Origin: Methanomicrobiales archaeon
Lineage (GTDB): Archaea > Halobacteriota > Methanomicrobia > Methanomicrobiales > Methanoculleaceae
Direction: 5' to 3'
Assembly (NCBI GenBank): GCA_012510335.1
Contig: JAAZIF010000114.1
Span: 1-11,586, forward strand
DNA: 11,586 bases
This document shows, piece after piece, positions 1-6,474 of the stretch. The notes beneath the pieces were generated by a model that was given only the letters and a program-made list of their open reading frames with translations, had not been told where the DNA came from and made no database searches. Positions within the stretch are counted from its first letter, which is position 1. Each line of letters opens with the position of its first letter. Position numbers and translations under genes: made by a program.

Positions 1-10
1 AAGGAAAGAG

Positions 11-95
11 TGCGGGGGAAGGGATTCGAACCCTTGAACTCCTTCGAGAACGGACCCTAAATCCGTCGCCTTTGACCGGGCTCGGCAACCCCCGC
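11..95 (-). tRNA. tRNA-Leu(UAG)
   Basis: A complete cloverleaf can be folded on the minus strand. The acceptor stem pairs GCGGGGG with CCCCCGC and is followed by discriminator A (position 11). The anticodon stem is ACGGA/TCCGT with the uninterrupted loop TTTAGGG, giving anticodon UAG (complement of positions 57-59), which reads CUA leucine codons. A long variable arm of about 14 nt (TCTCGAAGGAGTTC) marks a class II tRNA, as expected for Leu or Ser. The T arm is AAGGG-TTCGAAT-CCCTT and contains the B-box. CCA is not encoded and there is no intron in the anticodon loop. It is divergent from the hydrogenase operon and not functionally related to it. Confidence 0.96.
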
Positions 96-118
96 GCGTA
101 TAGATATAGGTGCCGGGA

Positions 119-130
119 GAATTATAGTTG
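119..130 (-). promoter_or_regulatory. probable TATA box of the tRNA-Leu gene
   Basis: Read on the minus strand this is an AT-rich ACTATAATT element in GC-rich surroundings. It is centred about 30 bases upstream of the mature tRNA 5' end at position 95, the usual archaeal TATA-to-start spacing. A second AT-rich stretch at 99-110 is too close to the tRNA to be its TATA box and probably lies around the transcription start. The assignment rests on position and composition only. Confidence 0.55.
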
Positions 131-207
131 TTCCCGGGCGCTGGTGCCGCACACCCTGCCGCACCATCACCCCGGGATCACGTCTGGGAAGCTATATTGT
201 ATATGAA

Positions 208-222
208 TCGCATTATATATTA
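208..222 (+). promoter_or_regulatory. probable TATA box/BRE of the eha-fwd operon
   Basis: The element CATTATATATTATAG is the most TATA-like sequence on the plus strand between the tRNA and the first hydrogenase gene. Transcription would start about 25 bases downstream, near 238-245, giving a leader of about 110 nt before the ATG at 353. Another AT-rich patch (CTATATTGTATATG, 192-205) lies just upstream and could be an alternative box. A weaker candidate, TTTATTGA near 310-317, would give a very short leader. Without start-site mapping the choice is inferred from composition and spacing. Confidence 0.5.
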
Positions 223-241
223 TAGATAGTTAACCCAGGAT

Positions 242-277
242 CACCATACCCCTGGTGCGCTGGAAGCGCATTCCAGC
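242..277 (+). promoter_or_regulatory. overlapping inverted repeats in the operon leader
   Basis: Three hairpins can be drawn. CACCA/TGGTG pairs 242-246 with 253-257. TGCGCT/AGCGCA pairs 256-261 with 265-270 around the loop GGA. GCTGGAA/TTCCAGC pairs 259-265 with 271-277 around the loop GCGCA. The last two share bases and cannot form together. They lie just downstream of the inferred transcription start, so they could act in the leader RNA or as a DNA operator. No known riboswitch class is recognised. Confidence 0.4.
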
Positions 278-311
278 CGAATCGTGTCCGAAATGTCAAC
301 AACACAACCTT

Positions 312-341
312 TATTGAATTGATCGACCGTATTTTTCAATA
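312..341 (+). repeat. inverted repeat TATTGAA-N16-TTCAATA before the first gene
   Basis: Two perfect 7-base half-sites (312-318 and 335-341) are separated by 16 bases and end 11 bases before the first start codon. The form fits either a dimeric regulator's operator or a hairpin next to the ribosome-binding region. AT-rich half-sites are more prone to chance pairing, so the function is unproven. Confidence 0.35.
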
Positions 342-352
342 GTTGGGATGGA

Positions 353-838
353 ATGCTGGGCGAGATCCTACATATCCTGGCGGCAGCGGTTATTGCGTGG
401 ATCCTCTTCGTAACCGTGGATATCCTTTTTAAACTGCCGGAAGCGGGGGGCGTAAGCGGAGCGTCGGCTATAGCGCGGGATATCGAGGCCGGCGGGGGCG
501 CCCTTGCCGGCGGCACCATGATGGGAAACATAGTCTGTTCCCCTGATGCCTCGGCCGGGACGCTCCTTGCCGCATGCGGCGTCTACGTCGCCGGCATCCC
601 CGGCGGGCTCGCTGCAGCCCTTATGGTCTTCATCGGAAACCGTATCTGCCACGACCCCGGCTACGCAGGAACCACCGGCGCGGTTCTTGCCACATTCATC
701 ATCTACGGATTCACCCTGGTCGGGTTTGCCGCCACAGACTTCATAGCAGGCATGGTGCTTGCCATCCTCTCCATCCAGGGGCTCTCACATGTCCACGCGA
801 GCCGGCTCCTTGCGCGGCTCTGGAGGGTCAGGCAATGA
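353..838 (+). CDS. ehaB: Eha hydrogenase membrane subunit, EhaB-like (first gene of operon)
   Basis: A 161-residue membrane protein that should be an integral subunit of the Eha energy-converting [NiFe] hydrogenase. Hydrophobic segments lie at about residues 4-26, 70-98 and 108-145, the last probably two helices. A Gly/Ala-rich stretch with a LPEAGG motif lies between the first and second. The call rests mainly on being directly before ehaC-D-E-F-G and on length, since EhaB is the longer of the two proteins that normally start the cluster and EhaA is shorter (about 95 aa). I do not recall a diagnostic motif, so an EhaA-type or A/B hybrid identity remains possible. The ATG at 353 is the only usable start, because an in-frame stop lies at 320-322. 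It has a modest GGGATGG ribosome site. The stop overlaps the next ATG (ATGA). Confidence 0.7.
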   Translation: MLGEILHILAAAVIAWILFVTVDILFKLPEAGGVSGASAIARDIEAGGGALAGGTMMGNIVCSPDASAGTLLAACGVYVAGIPGGLAAALMVFIGNRICHDPGYAGTTGAVLATFIIYGFTLVGFAATDFIAGMVLAILSIQGLSHVHASRLLARLWRVRQ

Positions 839-1089
839 TTGCACCCTACGTTGTTGCTGCGGTCGCGGTCTTTGCCGTCGCGCGAGCCCTCATCGAGAGG
901 AACACCGGCCGGAAACTCCCTTACATCAACGTCATGAGTTTCGCCGTCGCCGGCGCGCTGGTCATGCTGCTCGATCACCCGCTCTCCCTCATCGCGGCGG
1001 CGGCCTACTTCGTCGGCTCGACGCTCGAGTCGAACGCCATAGCGAGCACCTATGCGGGAGAGAAAGACGGAGGGGGTGGAAGAGGATGA
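835..1089 (+). CDS. ehaC: Eha hydrogenase membrane subunit EhaC
   Basis: An 84-residue, two- to three-helix membrane protein matching the size and order of EhaC (a DUF2109-type family, from memory). The second half has the pattern HPLSLIAAAAYFVGSTLE followed by SNAIAS, which I recognise as characteristic of this subunit; a charged ERNTGRKLPY stretch links the helices. The start is the ATG at 835, overlapping the TGA of the upstream gene by 4 bases, with a good GGAGGGT ribosome site at 822-828. A longer reading from 574 would run inside ehaB and has no membrane character, so it is rejected. The C-terminus is a glycine-rich charged tail encoded by the DNA that supplies the ribosome site of ehaD. 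Role within Eha is structural or ion-translocating by inference. Confidence 0.85.
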   Translation: MIAPYVVAAVAVFAVARALIERNTGRKLPYINVMSFAVAGALVMLLDHPLSLIAAAAYFVGSTLESNAIASTYAGEKDGGGGRG

Positions 1090-1316
1090 ACCTGATACTC
1101 CAGGCTGCGTTCGGGCTCATAGCGCTCGCCGGCGCGGTCTCTGCCGCCCTCATAAGGGACTCCTACGGGAAACTGATATCGCTCGGGATCCTCGTCGGCG
1201 GGGTCATGCCGTTCATCGTGGACCGCGGTTACCTGGACGTCGCCATCGCGGTCTCCCTGATCGCACCTATCGCCACGATATTCGTCCTGATGGTCGTGAG
1301 GAGGGCTGAGGTATGA
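1086..1316 (+). CDS. ehaD: Eha hydrogenase membrane subunit EhaD
   Basis: A 76-residue protein with hydrophobic helices at about residues 2-22, 30-45 and 50-71, separated by the motifs RDSYGKLISLGIL and DRGYLDVAIAVSLIAP. This pattern (one loop with a G-[KR]-L-I, then GYxDVAxAxxLI-P) resembles NuoK/MrpC-like and EhaD-type subunits (DUF2108, from memory). The start ATG overlaps the ehaC stop (ATGA at 1086-1089) behind the purine-rich GGAGGGGGTGGAAG. An alternative start at 759 would lie across ehaB and ehaC and is a shadow extension. It probably forms part of the membrane arm that couples ion flow to ferredoxin reduction. Confidence 0.83.
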   Translation: MNLILQAAFGLIALAGAVSAALIRDSYGKLISLGILVGGVMPFIVDRGYLDVAIAVSLIAPIATIFVLMVVRRAEV

Positions 1317-1555
1317 TAGAGCCCACCCTCATCCTCGGGCTTCTGATCCTGGTCATCGGTGTTCTCTCGGTCGCCTTCGTGCGGCCTAAGACCTACATCG
1401 CCCGGCTGATCAATCTCGAGATACCGGCCTGGGGGCTTCTCCTGATCATGCTCACCTACGGCGAGGCCCTGGCTCTCCTGACGTTCATCGCGGTCACCGC
1501 GATAGGCACGTTCGTCATCGTGCGCCTGATGGAGTGGAGGGATGCCTCGTGCTGA
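1313..1555 (+). CDS. ehaE: Eha hydrogenase membrane subunit EhaE
   Basis: An 80-residue membrane protein with helices at about residues 5-24, 38-55 and 55-73. It fits EhaE (DUF2107-type, from memory) by length, order and the segment RPKTYIARLINLEIPAWGL followed by a TYGEALALLTF motif. The ATG at 1313 overlaps the ehaD stop (ATGA) with GAGG bases just upstream. Its last codons overlap the GTG start of ehaF, indicating translational coupling. No catalytic residues are expected; it is a membrane-arm subunit. Confidence 0.83.
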   Translation: MIEPTLILGLLILVIGVLSVAFVRPKTYIARLINLEIPAWGLLLIMLTYGEALALLTFIAVTAIGTFVIVRLMEWRDASC

Positions 1556-2004
1556 TCATATCCAGGATCTCCCGGGTTCTCTCCAACTTTCAGCACCTCG
1601 TGGCGCTCTTTGCCGGCGCGTGCGTCATCGTCTCCCTCATCGGCATCTTCTCCCTGCCGCTCGCGTTCGAAGAGAACCAGCTCTACCCAAAGACCCTCGA
1701 CCCCGCAAGTTCGCTCTACCCCTACGATCGGGGCGGGGTGCCCTTCGGCCCGACCGAGATCGTCGCGCAGTACCCGGAGAACTCGCCCTACGCCGGCTAC
1801 GTCACAACCTACCTGACACCGCTCTCGCAGTATCTCGCGGACCACACGCACTACCTGGGCACGACGATCGTCGCCCACCCGGGCGGGATCATAGATGAGA
1901 TCCTCTACAACACCCGGGGGCTTGATACCGTCGTCGAGACGAGTATCCTCTTTACAGCGTTTGCGATCGCCTCGTATCTCTATCGGAGGCGAGAAGAAGA
2001 ATGA
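1549..2004 (+). CDS. ehaF: Eha hydrogenase membrane subunit EhaF
   Basis: A 151-residue protein with two clear membrane helices, about residues 14-36 near the N-terminus and 125-144 near the C-terminus. A polar segment of about 85 residues between them, rich in Tyr, Pro and Asp, probably faces one side of the membrane. This architecture and the position between EhaE and EhaG fit EhaF (DUF2106-type, from memory). I choose the GTG at 1549, which overlaps the ehaE stop and has TGGAGG at 1535-1540 eight bases upstream. The in-frame GTG at 1534 would give 156 aa but would use up that ribosome site. The stop overlaps the ehaG ATG (ATGA). Confidence 0.83.
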   Translation: MLIISRISRVLSNFQHLVALFAGACVIVSLIGIFSLPLAFEENQLYPKTLDPASSLYPYDRGGVPFGPTEIVAQYPENSPYAGYVTTYLTPLSQYLADHTHYLGTTIVAHPGGIIDEILYNTRGLDTVVETSILFTAFAIASYLYRRREEE

Positions 2005-2600
2005 TCCCGGTCTACTCACTCGGGCTTCTCGGGGCGTTCGCATCGGCAGGGATAGCCTTCTATGCCCTGATGCGGGAGACCGACGGTCTTCATCGCCTGC
2101 TCCTCACCGATCTCGTCGAGGTCGTCACCCTCGCGTTCATCGCGTTGCTCGGCACCGACCTCGCCGAGGCGCTAATCCTCCCGGGGCTTGTGGTGGGTGT
2201 CTCGGAGCTGATCGCGCTCTCCGAGATCTTCCGTATAAAGGAAGGCTACACCCGACCGCCTGCCGACACCCTGCAGATCGAGGTGATGAATACCGCGCCC
2301 CCTATACTCGCCGCACTCCTGGTCATCTATGGGATCATCCTCTCGGGATTCTCAGGGGGGGCTGTCGCAGGGCTCGGCGTGATCTTCTACTTCCTCAGCC
2401 GCGACCCGGGCGAGCGGTTCGAGCTGATCGAGACCGCGAGCGGCTACTCGTGGGTGCTCTGGATCATAGCGTTCTTTATATTCATGGTCTTCCCGCAACA
2501 CTGGTTCTTCGCGGTCATGCTCGCGGGATCAGCGATCCTCGTCAAGGTCATGGCCAAGATGTCGCTCATAGGCACCATGCGGGGTGATCCGGATGCCTGA
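2001..2600 (+). CDS. ehaG: Eha hydrogenase membrane subunit EhaG
   Basis: A 199-residue polytopic membrane protein. Hydrophobic segments lie at about residues 3-23, 34-50, 55-75, 96-133 (probably two helices) and 150-185 (probably two). The conserved-looking acidic patch LLTDLVEVVTLAFIALLGTD sits between the first helices, followed by PGLVVGVSELIALSEIFRIK. Length and position fit EhaG (DUF2105-type, from memory). The start overlaps the ehaF stop (ATGA) with GGAGGC at 1985-1990. The 3' end overlaps the start of ehaH by 8 bases and carries that gene's ribosome site. Confidence 0.84.
   Translation: MIPVYSLGLLGAFASAGIAFYALMRETDGLHRLLLTDLVEVVTLAFIALLGTDLAEALILPGLVVGVSELIALSEIFRIKEGYTRPPADTLQIEVMNTAPPILAALLVIYGIILSGFSGGAVAGLGVIFYFLSRDPGERFELIETASGYSWVLWIIAFFIFMVFPQHWFFAVMLAGSAILVKVMAKMSLIGTMRGDPDA
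2581..2590 (+). promoter_or_regulatory. strong ribosome-binding site that fixes the ehaH start
   Basis: GGGGTGATCC matches the anti-SD complement GGAGGTGATCC at nine of its last ten positions. It lies within the end of ehaG and ends two bases before the ATG at 2593. It supports that ATG over the in-frame GTG at 2584, which lies inside the motif. Confidence 0.6.
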
Positions 2601-3246
2601 TATAGGCGGAAGCGACCTCTTTGTGCTCGCGTTTGGGGATATCCTTCACTACTTCAACCCCTACACCGCGACGCTCTTCCTGCTCGCGCTGCTGTTTACA
2701 GGCCTCGTCATCGCGAGCAGACCCGAGAGGCAGCTCGATATAGCGTTTGGAGGGGATGCCTACTACGCGAAGATGACGACGGTCTCCGAGATGCGGTTCC
2801 GGCGTTTCATGGCGATAGCCTGCGGCCTTGCGTCCATGGGAGCGATGGCGAGCGGCGATATCTTCAACTTCACGCTCTTTGTCTCGCTGGTCGGCATCAC
2901 CAACGTCGGCATCGTCTCGGCGGTCAGGATCCGCCATGTCCTCAACGCCGCATACGAGTACGGGATCGTCGCCATGGTCGCCACTCTGCCGCTATTCGGC
3001 GGCGCTGCGCTGATCCTCGGGACCACCGGCACGCTCTCCATTCAGGCTCTTGCGGCCGGCGGATTTGCGGTCCCCCTGGTAGGCAAAGCCCTCCTTGCTC
3101 TCGGCGTCATCGGGGAGGGGATGGCGCCGTTCTACGCGGCAAAAGCAGAGATGTTCCGGGCACCCGGTGCCCCCTACGTCATCATGTGTTCCCTCTCATC
3201 GCTGTTGATCTTCCTGCGCGTCGTGGAGATTGTCATAACTATCTGA
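2593..3246 (+). CDS. ehaH: Eha hydrogenase proton-channel-like membrane subunit EhaH
   Basis: A 217-residue hydrophobic protein, a short relative of the NuoL/M/N and Mrp antiporter-like subunits as expected for EhaH. Membrane segments lie at about residues 22-41, 72-105, 118-140, 148-175 and 192-215. Polar or charged residues inside membrane segments include the FGDILHYFNPYTATLF start region, the ASGDIFNFTLFVSL segment, and the lysine in VGKALLALGVIGEG. Such buried Lys/Asp/Glu are typical of ion-translocating subunits. It is much shorter than the roughly 14-helix antiporter subunits, as in other Eha complexes. The preferred start is the ATG at 2593, positioned by a strong ribosome site; the GTG at 2584 would add three residues. 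It ends 5 bases before ehaI. Confidence 0.85.
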   Translation: MPDIGGSDLFVLAFGDILHYFNPYTATLFLLALLFTGLVIASRPERQLDIAFGGDAYYAKMTTVSEMRFRRFMAIACGLASMGAMASGDIFNFTLFVSLVGITNVGIVSAVRIRHVLNAAYEYGIVAMVATLPLFGGAALILGTTGTLSIQALAAGGFAVPLVGKALLALGVIGEGMAPFYAAKAEMFRAPGAPYVIMCSLSSLLIFLRVVEIVITI

Positions 3247-3251
3247 TAACC

Positions 3252-3455
3252 ATGAAACAAAAGACGGTTACCTGCGGACTCGCGGCATCGGTCATCGCTA
3301 TCGTTGCCGCATGCGCTGCACTGGCAGCAGCCCTCATACCCCCCTGGGTTGCGGCTGCGGTTCTCGTGGCCGCGTTCCCGGTACTGGTGCTCTCCCTGGG
3401 GCTCTGGTGGCGGGCTCCCGGGGGAGAAGAGGATATACCGTTCATAGGATACTGA
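3252..3455 (+). CDS. ehaI: small Eha membrane subunit, EhaI-like
   Basis: A 67-residue protein with two hydrophobic helices (about residues 8-29 and 31-51) and an acidic tail ending in GEEDIPFIGY. It is identified by its place between EhaH and EhaJ and its small membrane-protein character; no family motif is recognised. The ATG at 3252 lies five bases after the ehaH stop and has no convincing ribosome site, unlike its neighbours, so it may depend on reinitiation after ehaH. A longer in-frame reading from 3186 lies inside ehaH and is rejected. The next gene begins one base after its stop. Confidence 0.7.
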   Translation: MKQKTVTCGLAASVIAIVAACAALAAALIPPWVAAAVLVAAFPVLVLSLGLWWRAPGGEEDIPFIGY

Positions 3456-3456
3456 T

Positions 3457-4302
3457 ATGATCGAGTACCTGGTATTTGCAGCAGTCTTTGGACTCCTCCT
3501 GCTCGGGATCCACCGGAAAGTCATCGCACGGATACAGATAAGACCGGGGCCTCCCATCTGGCAGGAGATCCTCCATGCATTGAAGTTCTCGTTCAAGAGC
3601 ACCTGGGTGCCGAAGACAGCAAGCTCGGCGCTCTTCGTAGCGGTCGTGCTCGTCGGCATAGGCATATGGAGTGCAGCGCTATTTGTCGTCCTCGCCGGCG
3701 AGAGCATCCTGATCCTCTTTGCTATCTACATGCTCCACAAGATCGTGGAACACGGTTACGGGCTATCATCGGGATCGCCCTACGGGAAGTTCGGCGGGGT
3801 GCGGTCGGTCATATCAGCGGCCTCTGAGATCCCGCTCTTCGTCACGATCGCCGCGATCTACCTCTTCACGGGATCGCTCATCCTGCGCGACATAACCGCC
3901 TACCAGGATATCCACGGGCCGCTCCTCCTCATAGCGCCGCCTGTCGCCCTTGCCATGTATATCGTGATCCTCTCAAAGATGCCCTACGGCCCCTTCTCGA
4001 TCGTGGAGAGTAAAGAGCTCGTGAGCGGCTACAAGACCGAGCACTTCGGGGCCTGGCGGGCAGGTCTGGCCGTGACCGACGGGCTCAAGACGTTCGTGCT
4101 CCTCTACGCCTTTGTGGCGATATTCATCGGGGCTGTTCCGTTCTGGGCGGCCCTCATAATCATGACTGCGGTCCTCATATCGCTCTCGTTTGTCTGCGCG
4201 GTGACGCCCATGCTCTCGCCGTTTGACAGCGTCACCGTCCAGGGGATCATCACCGGGCTGATGCTCATCTACGCCGGGTGTCTCTGGTGGGTGATGTCAT
4301 GA
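3457..4302 (+). CDS. ehaJ: Eha hydrogenase NuoH-like membrane subunit EhaJ
   Basis: A 281-residue polytopic protein related to NuoH/EchB/HyfC, the subunit that anchors the hydrogenase arm to the membrane and borders the ion path. The N-terminus carries the family signature in which helix 1 is followed by RKVIARIQIRPGPPIWQEIL, comparable to the NuoH ARIQxRxGP motif. A cytoplasmic loop with MPYGPFSIVESKELVSGYKT (around residues 170-190) is the Glu-rich loop typical of the family. There are about seven to eight membrane segments. The ATG at 3457 follows the ehaI stop by one base, with AGGATACTGAT upstream. The stop overlaps the next ATG (ATGA). Confidence 0.9.
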   Translation: MIEYLVFAAVFGLLLLGIHRKVIARIQIRPGPPIWQEILHALKFSFKSTWVPKTASSALFVAVVLVGIGIWSAALFVVLAGESILILFAIYMLHKIVEHGYGLSSGSPYGKFGGVRSVISAASEIPLFVTIAAIYLFTGSLILRDITAYQDIHGPLLLIAPPVALAMYIVILSKMPYGPFSIVESKELVSGYKTEHFGAWRAGLAVTDGLKTFVLLYAFVAIFIGAVPFWAALIIMTAVLISLSFVCAVTPMLSPFDSVTVQGIITGLMLIYAGCLWWVMS

Positions 4303-4541
4303 TCCGTGAACTTGTGCTCCTTGGAGGGGTTGCGTACATAATCATCGCGCTGGTGCAGGGGATGCAGAACCAGGCCGTCCAGACCGACGCGGTGCTGTTT
4401 GCAGGAGTCCTGGTGGTTCTCTCACTCATCCATTACGTCCGGAGCGAGGAGCGACTCAAGAAGGTCGAGGTGATGGGGCTCTGGCTGGCGATCGCCCTCT
4501 TTGCCGGCTACGCCCTGTTGAGGGCGGGAGGGCTCCTATGA
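4299..4541 (+). CDS. small Eha membrane subunit, EhaK/EhaL type
   Basis: An 80-residue membrane protein with three hydrophobic segments at about residues 4-22, 35-49 and 61-78, and a charged RSEERLKKVEV linker. In the Methanothermobacter cluster two small membrane proteins, EhaK and EhaL, lie between EhaJ and EhaM. Here only this one is found, and I cannot decide from the sequence which of the two it represents. The ATG at 4299 overlaps the ehaJ stop (ATGA) with GGTGGGTGAT just upstream. A GTG at 4278 in the same frame would overlap ehaJ more and add seven residues; it is less likely. Confidence 0.75.
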   Translation: MIRELVLLGGVAYIIIALVQGMQNQAVQTDAVLFAGVLVVLSLIHYVRSEERLKKVEVMGLWLAIALFAGYALLRAGGLL

Positions 4542-4927
4542 TCCGTTACCTCTATGAAAAGGATCTTCGGTTGATGAAGTACACCATCCTTACGAGCACG
4601 AAGCATGACGAGACGGTCCGCGCGATCGGCCGGCACCTCGATATGACCGACGCGAAGCTCCGCAGGGCGATGATCAGGCGGCTCGACATGTCCCTGCTTG
4701 AGAACCTCGGATCCCGGTGGGAGATGGGACTGAAGCACGCGGACGACGGCGATCCGCTGGCAGAAGAACTCGGACGCGAACTCTTCACCCGGTTCATACC
4801 CCTCCTGGACACAGAGACGATGCAGTCAATATACAATGAGACCAGATCAATGATGAAAGAGGGTTCATCCACCGATGAGGCGCTCGCCAGAGGAAAGGCA
4901 CGGGTAAGGGAGGCGATCCTCTCGTGA
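4538..4927 (+). CDS. ehaM: Eha hydrogenase soluble subunit EhaM (DUF1959-like)
   Basis: A 129-residue hydrophilic, largely helical protein without membrane segments or cysteines. Its position directly before the NiFe small subunit and its length match EhaM, which I recall as a DUF1959 family member of unknown function. Recognisable stretches include MRRLDMSLLENL-like (MIRRLDMSLLENLGSRWEMG) and a C-terminal acidic/basic helix. It probably sits on the cytoplasmic side of the complex or helps assembly; no activity can be assigned. The ATG at 4538 overlaps the upstream stop (ATGA) with GGGAGGGCTCC before it, and its own stop overlaps the GTG of ehaN (GTGA). Confidence 0.82.
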   Translation: MIRYLYEKDLRLMKYTILTSTKHDETVRAIGRHLDMTDAKLRRAMIRRLDMSLLENLGSRWEMGLKHADDGDPLAEELGRELFTRFIPLLDTETMQSIYNETRSMMKEGSSTDEALARGKARVREAILS

Positions 4928-5373
4928 GCATCCTCCAGGATATAAAGAACGCCGTGCGTTCAAGGTCGATCCACGTAGCCTACGTCGATGTCGGGTCGTG
5001 CAACGGCTGCGACATCGAGGTGCTTGCCTGCCTTGCACCGCGTTACGACATCGAGCAGTACGGCATCTACGTTCACAACAATCCCCGTGAAGCCGATGTC
5101 CTCCTGGTCATCGGCTCCGTCACCCCGCAGTGGGTGGACAAGCTCCGCGATATCTGGGATAAGATACCGGAGCCGAAGGTAGCTGTCGCCATCGGGAACT
5201 GCCCGATATCAGGATGCGTCTATAACAGGAGAGGCACCCTGACCGAACCGCCGGCATCGAAGTACATCCCCATCGCCGCAGAGGTGCCGGGCTGCCCGCC
5301 CCGCCCGACGGAGATTCTCTCCGCCATACTCTCGGTCGCACCGCTGATATTCAAGGATTACGAGGAGAGGTAG
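4924..5373 (+). CDS. ehaN: Eha [NiFe] hydrogenase small subunit EhaN
   Basis: A 149-residue soluble subunit that carries the proximal [4Fe-4S] cluster and passes electrons from the NiFe site to the ferredoxin subunit. The cluster ligands expected for the NuoB/EchC/EhaN family are visible: Cys26 and Cys29 in DVGSCNGCDIE, Cys93 in the GNC motif, and Cys124 in PGCPPRPTE. An extra Cys98 is present in ISGC. As in other group 4 hydrogenases, the protein lacks the long C-terminal domain of uptake-hydrogenase small subunits. The start is GTG (4924), overlapping the ehaM stop, with GGAGG at 4909-4913. It ends two bases before ehaO. Confidence 0.95.
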   Translation: MSILQDIKNAVRSRSIHVAYVDVGSCNGCDIEVLACLAPRYDIEQYGIYVHNNPREADVLLVIGSVTPQWVDKLRDIWDKIPEPKVAVAIGNCPISGCVYNRRGTLTEPPASKYIPIAAEVPGCPPRPTEILSAILSVAPLIFKDYEER

Positions 5374-5375
5374 TC

Positions 5376-6464
5376 ATGAAAAAGACCGTCGATGTATCCA
5401 TACCGCTCGGTCCGGTGCATCCCTGCTGGAAGGAACCTGTCCGCCTCAAGTGCGAGACGGCGGGTGAGCGGGTGCTCAGGACCGAGCTCGAGCTCGGCTA
5501 CATGAAGAAAGGGATCGAGCGGATCATGCGGGGCCGGCCCTGGCAGGAGGTGATGTTCCTTGCGGAGCGCGTCTGCGGTATCTGTTCGGTCGTCCACAAC
5601 ATGGTCTTCATCGAGACGATGGAGGAGATCAGCGATATAGCGGTACCGCCCCGGGCAGCATACCTCCGGGTGATCGCAAACGAGCTCGACCGGATAGCAA
5701 GCCACCTCATCGCAAACTTCTCCTACTGCTACACGATCGAGCACGAGACGCTCGCGATGTACCTCCTGAACACCCGGGAGACGTTGCTCGATAACCTTGA
5801 ACGGCTCACCGGATCCAGGATCAACACCGCCTACATGATCCCGGGCGGGGTTCGGTTCGATATCCTGCCGGAGGATGCTGCGGTGATGCTTGCCGATCTT
5901 GTGAAGGTGGAGGAGGAGGTGAGGCGGCATACCCAGATCTTCGAGACCGGGCCCCTGATCGCGCTTCGGAGCCGCGGGATCGGGTTCATGAGCCGGGAGG
6001 AGGCGATCCGCTCCCACACTGTTGGCCCCACGGCCCGGGCGAGCGGCGTCCCTGACAGTGACCTGCGCCTCCGCCATCCGACCTACCAGGCGCTTGGCTT
6101 CGAACAGATAACCCGGACCGAAGGCGACAACTTCGCCCGGGTCATGGTCAGGTTCCAGGAGATCTTCCAGAGCATCGACCTCATCCGGAAGTGTATGGAT
6201 ACCCTCCCGGAGGGCCCTATCCGGGGCGGGGGTCTCTGCAAGGCAGGTGAAGCCGCATACAGCGGCGAGGCTCCACGGGGCGAGCTGACCTACTACATCA
6301 AGACCGACGAATACGGCAGGGTGGTCGATATCGCGATCAGGACGCCCTCGATCATGAACATCGAGGCATGCGCACACACGATGATAAAGGATGTCACATC
6401 GATCGCCGACGTGACGGCTACGTTCATCAGCAGCGACCCCTGCGTCGCGTGCAACGAGAGGTAA
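5376..6464 (+). CDS. ehaO: Eha [NiFe] hydrogenase large (catalytic) subunit EhaO
   Basis: A 362-residue catalytic subunit holding the Ni-Fe(CN)2CO site that splits or forms H2. The two metal-binding motifs are intact: RVCGIC near the N-terminus (Cys67, Cys70) and DPCVAC at the C-terminus (Cys356, Cys359). The body resembles NuoD-related group 4 hydrogenases, with HPCWKEPVRLK at the start and ANELDRIASHLI around residue 110. The protein ends only three residues (NER) after the last cysteine, so there is no C-terminal extension for a maturation protease to remove. The ATG at 5376 follows the ehaN stop by two bases, with GGAGAGGT as ribosome site. A 10-base gap precedes the ferredoxin subunit. 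Confidence 0.96.
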   Translation: MKKTVDVSIPLGPVHPCWKEPVRLKCETAGERVLRTELELGYMKKGIERIMRGRPWQEVMFLAERVCGICSVVHNMVFIETMEEISDIAVPPRAAYLRVIANELDRIASHLIANFSYCYTIEHETLAMYLLNTRETLLDNLERLTGSRINTAYMIPGGVRFDILPEDAAVMLADLVKVEEEVRRHTQIFETGPLIALRSRGIGFMSREEAIRSHTVGPTARASGVPDSDLRLRHPTYQALGFEQITRTEGDNFARVMVRFQEIFQSIDLIRKCMDTLPEGPIRGGGLCKAGEAAYSGEAPRGELTYYIKTDEYGRVVDIAIRTPSIMNIEACAHTMIKDVTSIADVTATFISSDPCVACNER

Positions 6465-6474
6465 GGCAGAGGTT

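Noticed and set aside
96..352. A missing ehaA gene in the leader
   Set aside because: No plus-strand frame with a start and hydrophobic character is present; the region is AT-rich promoter and inverted repeats.
241..531. Minus-strand frame across the operon leader and start of ehaB
   Set aside because: It overlaps ehaB and the promoter region, has low-complexity composition and no suitable upstream signals.
1534..1548. Upstream GTG start for ehaF
   Set aside because: It would consume the TGGAGG ribosome site that is well placed for the GTG at 1549.
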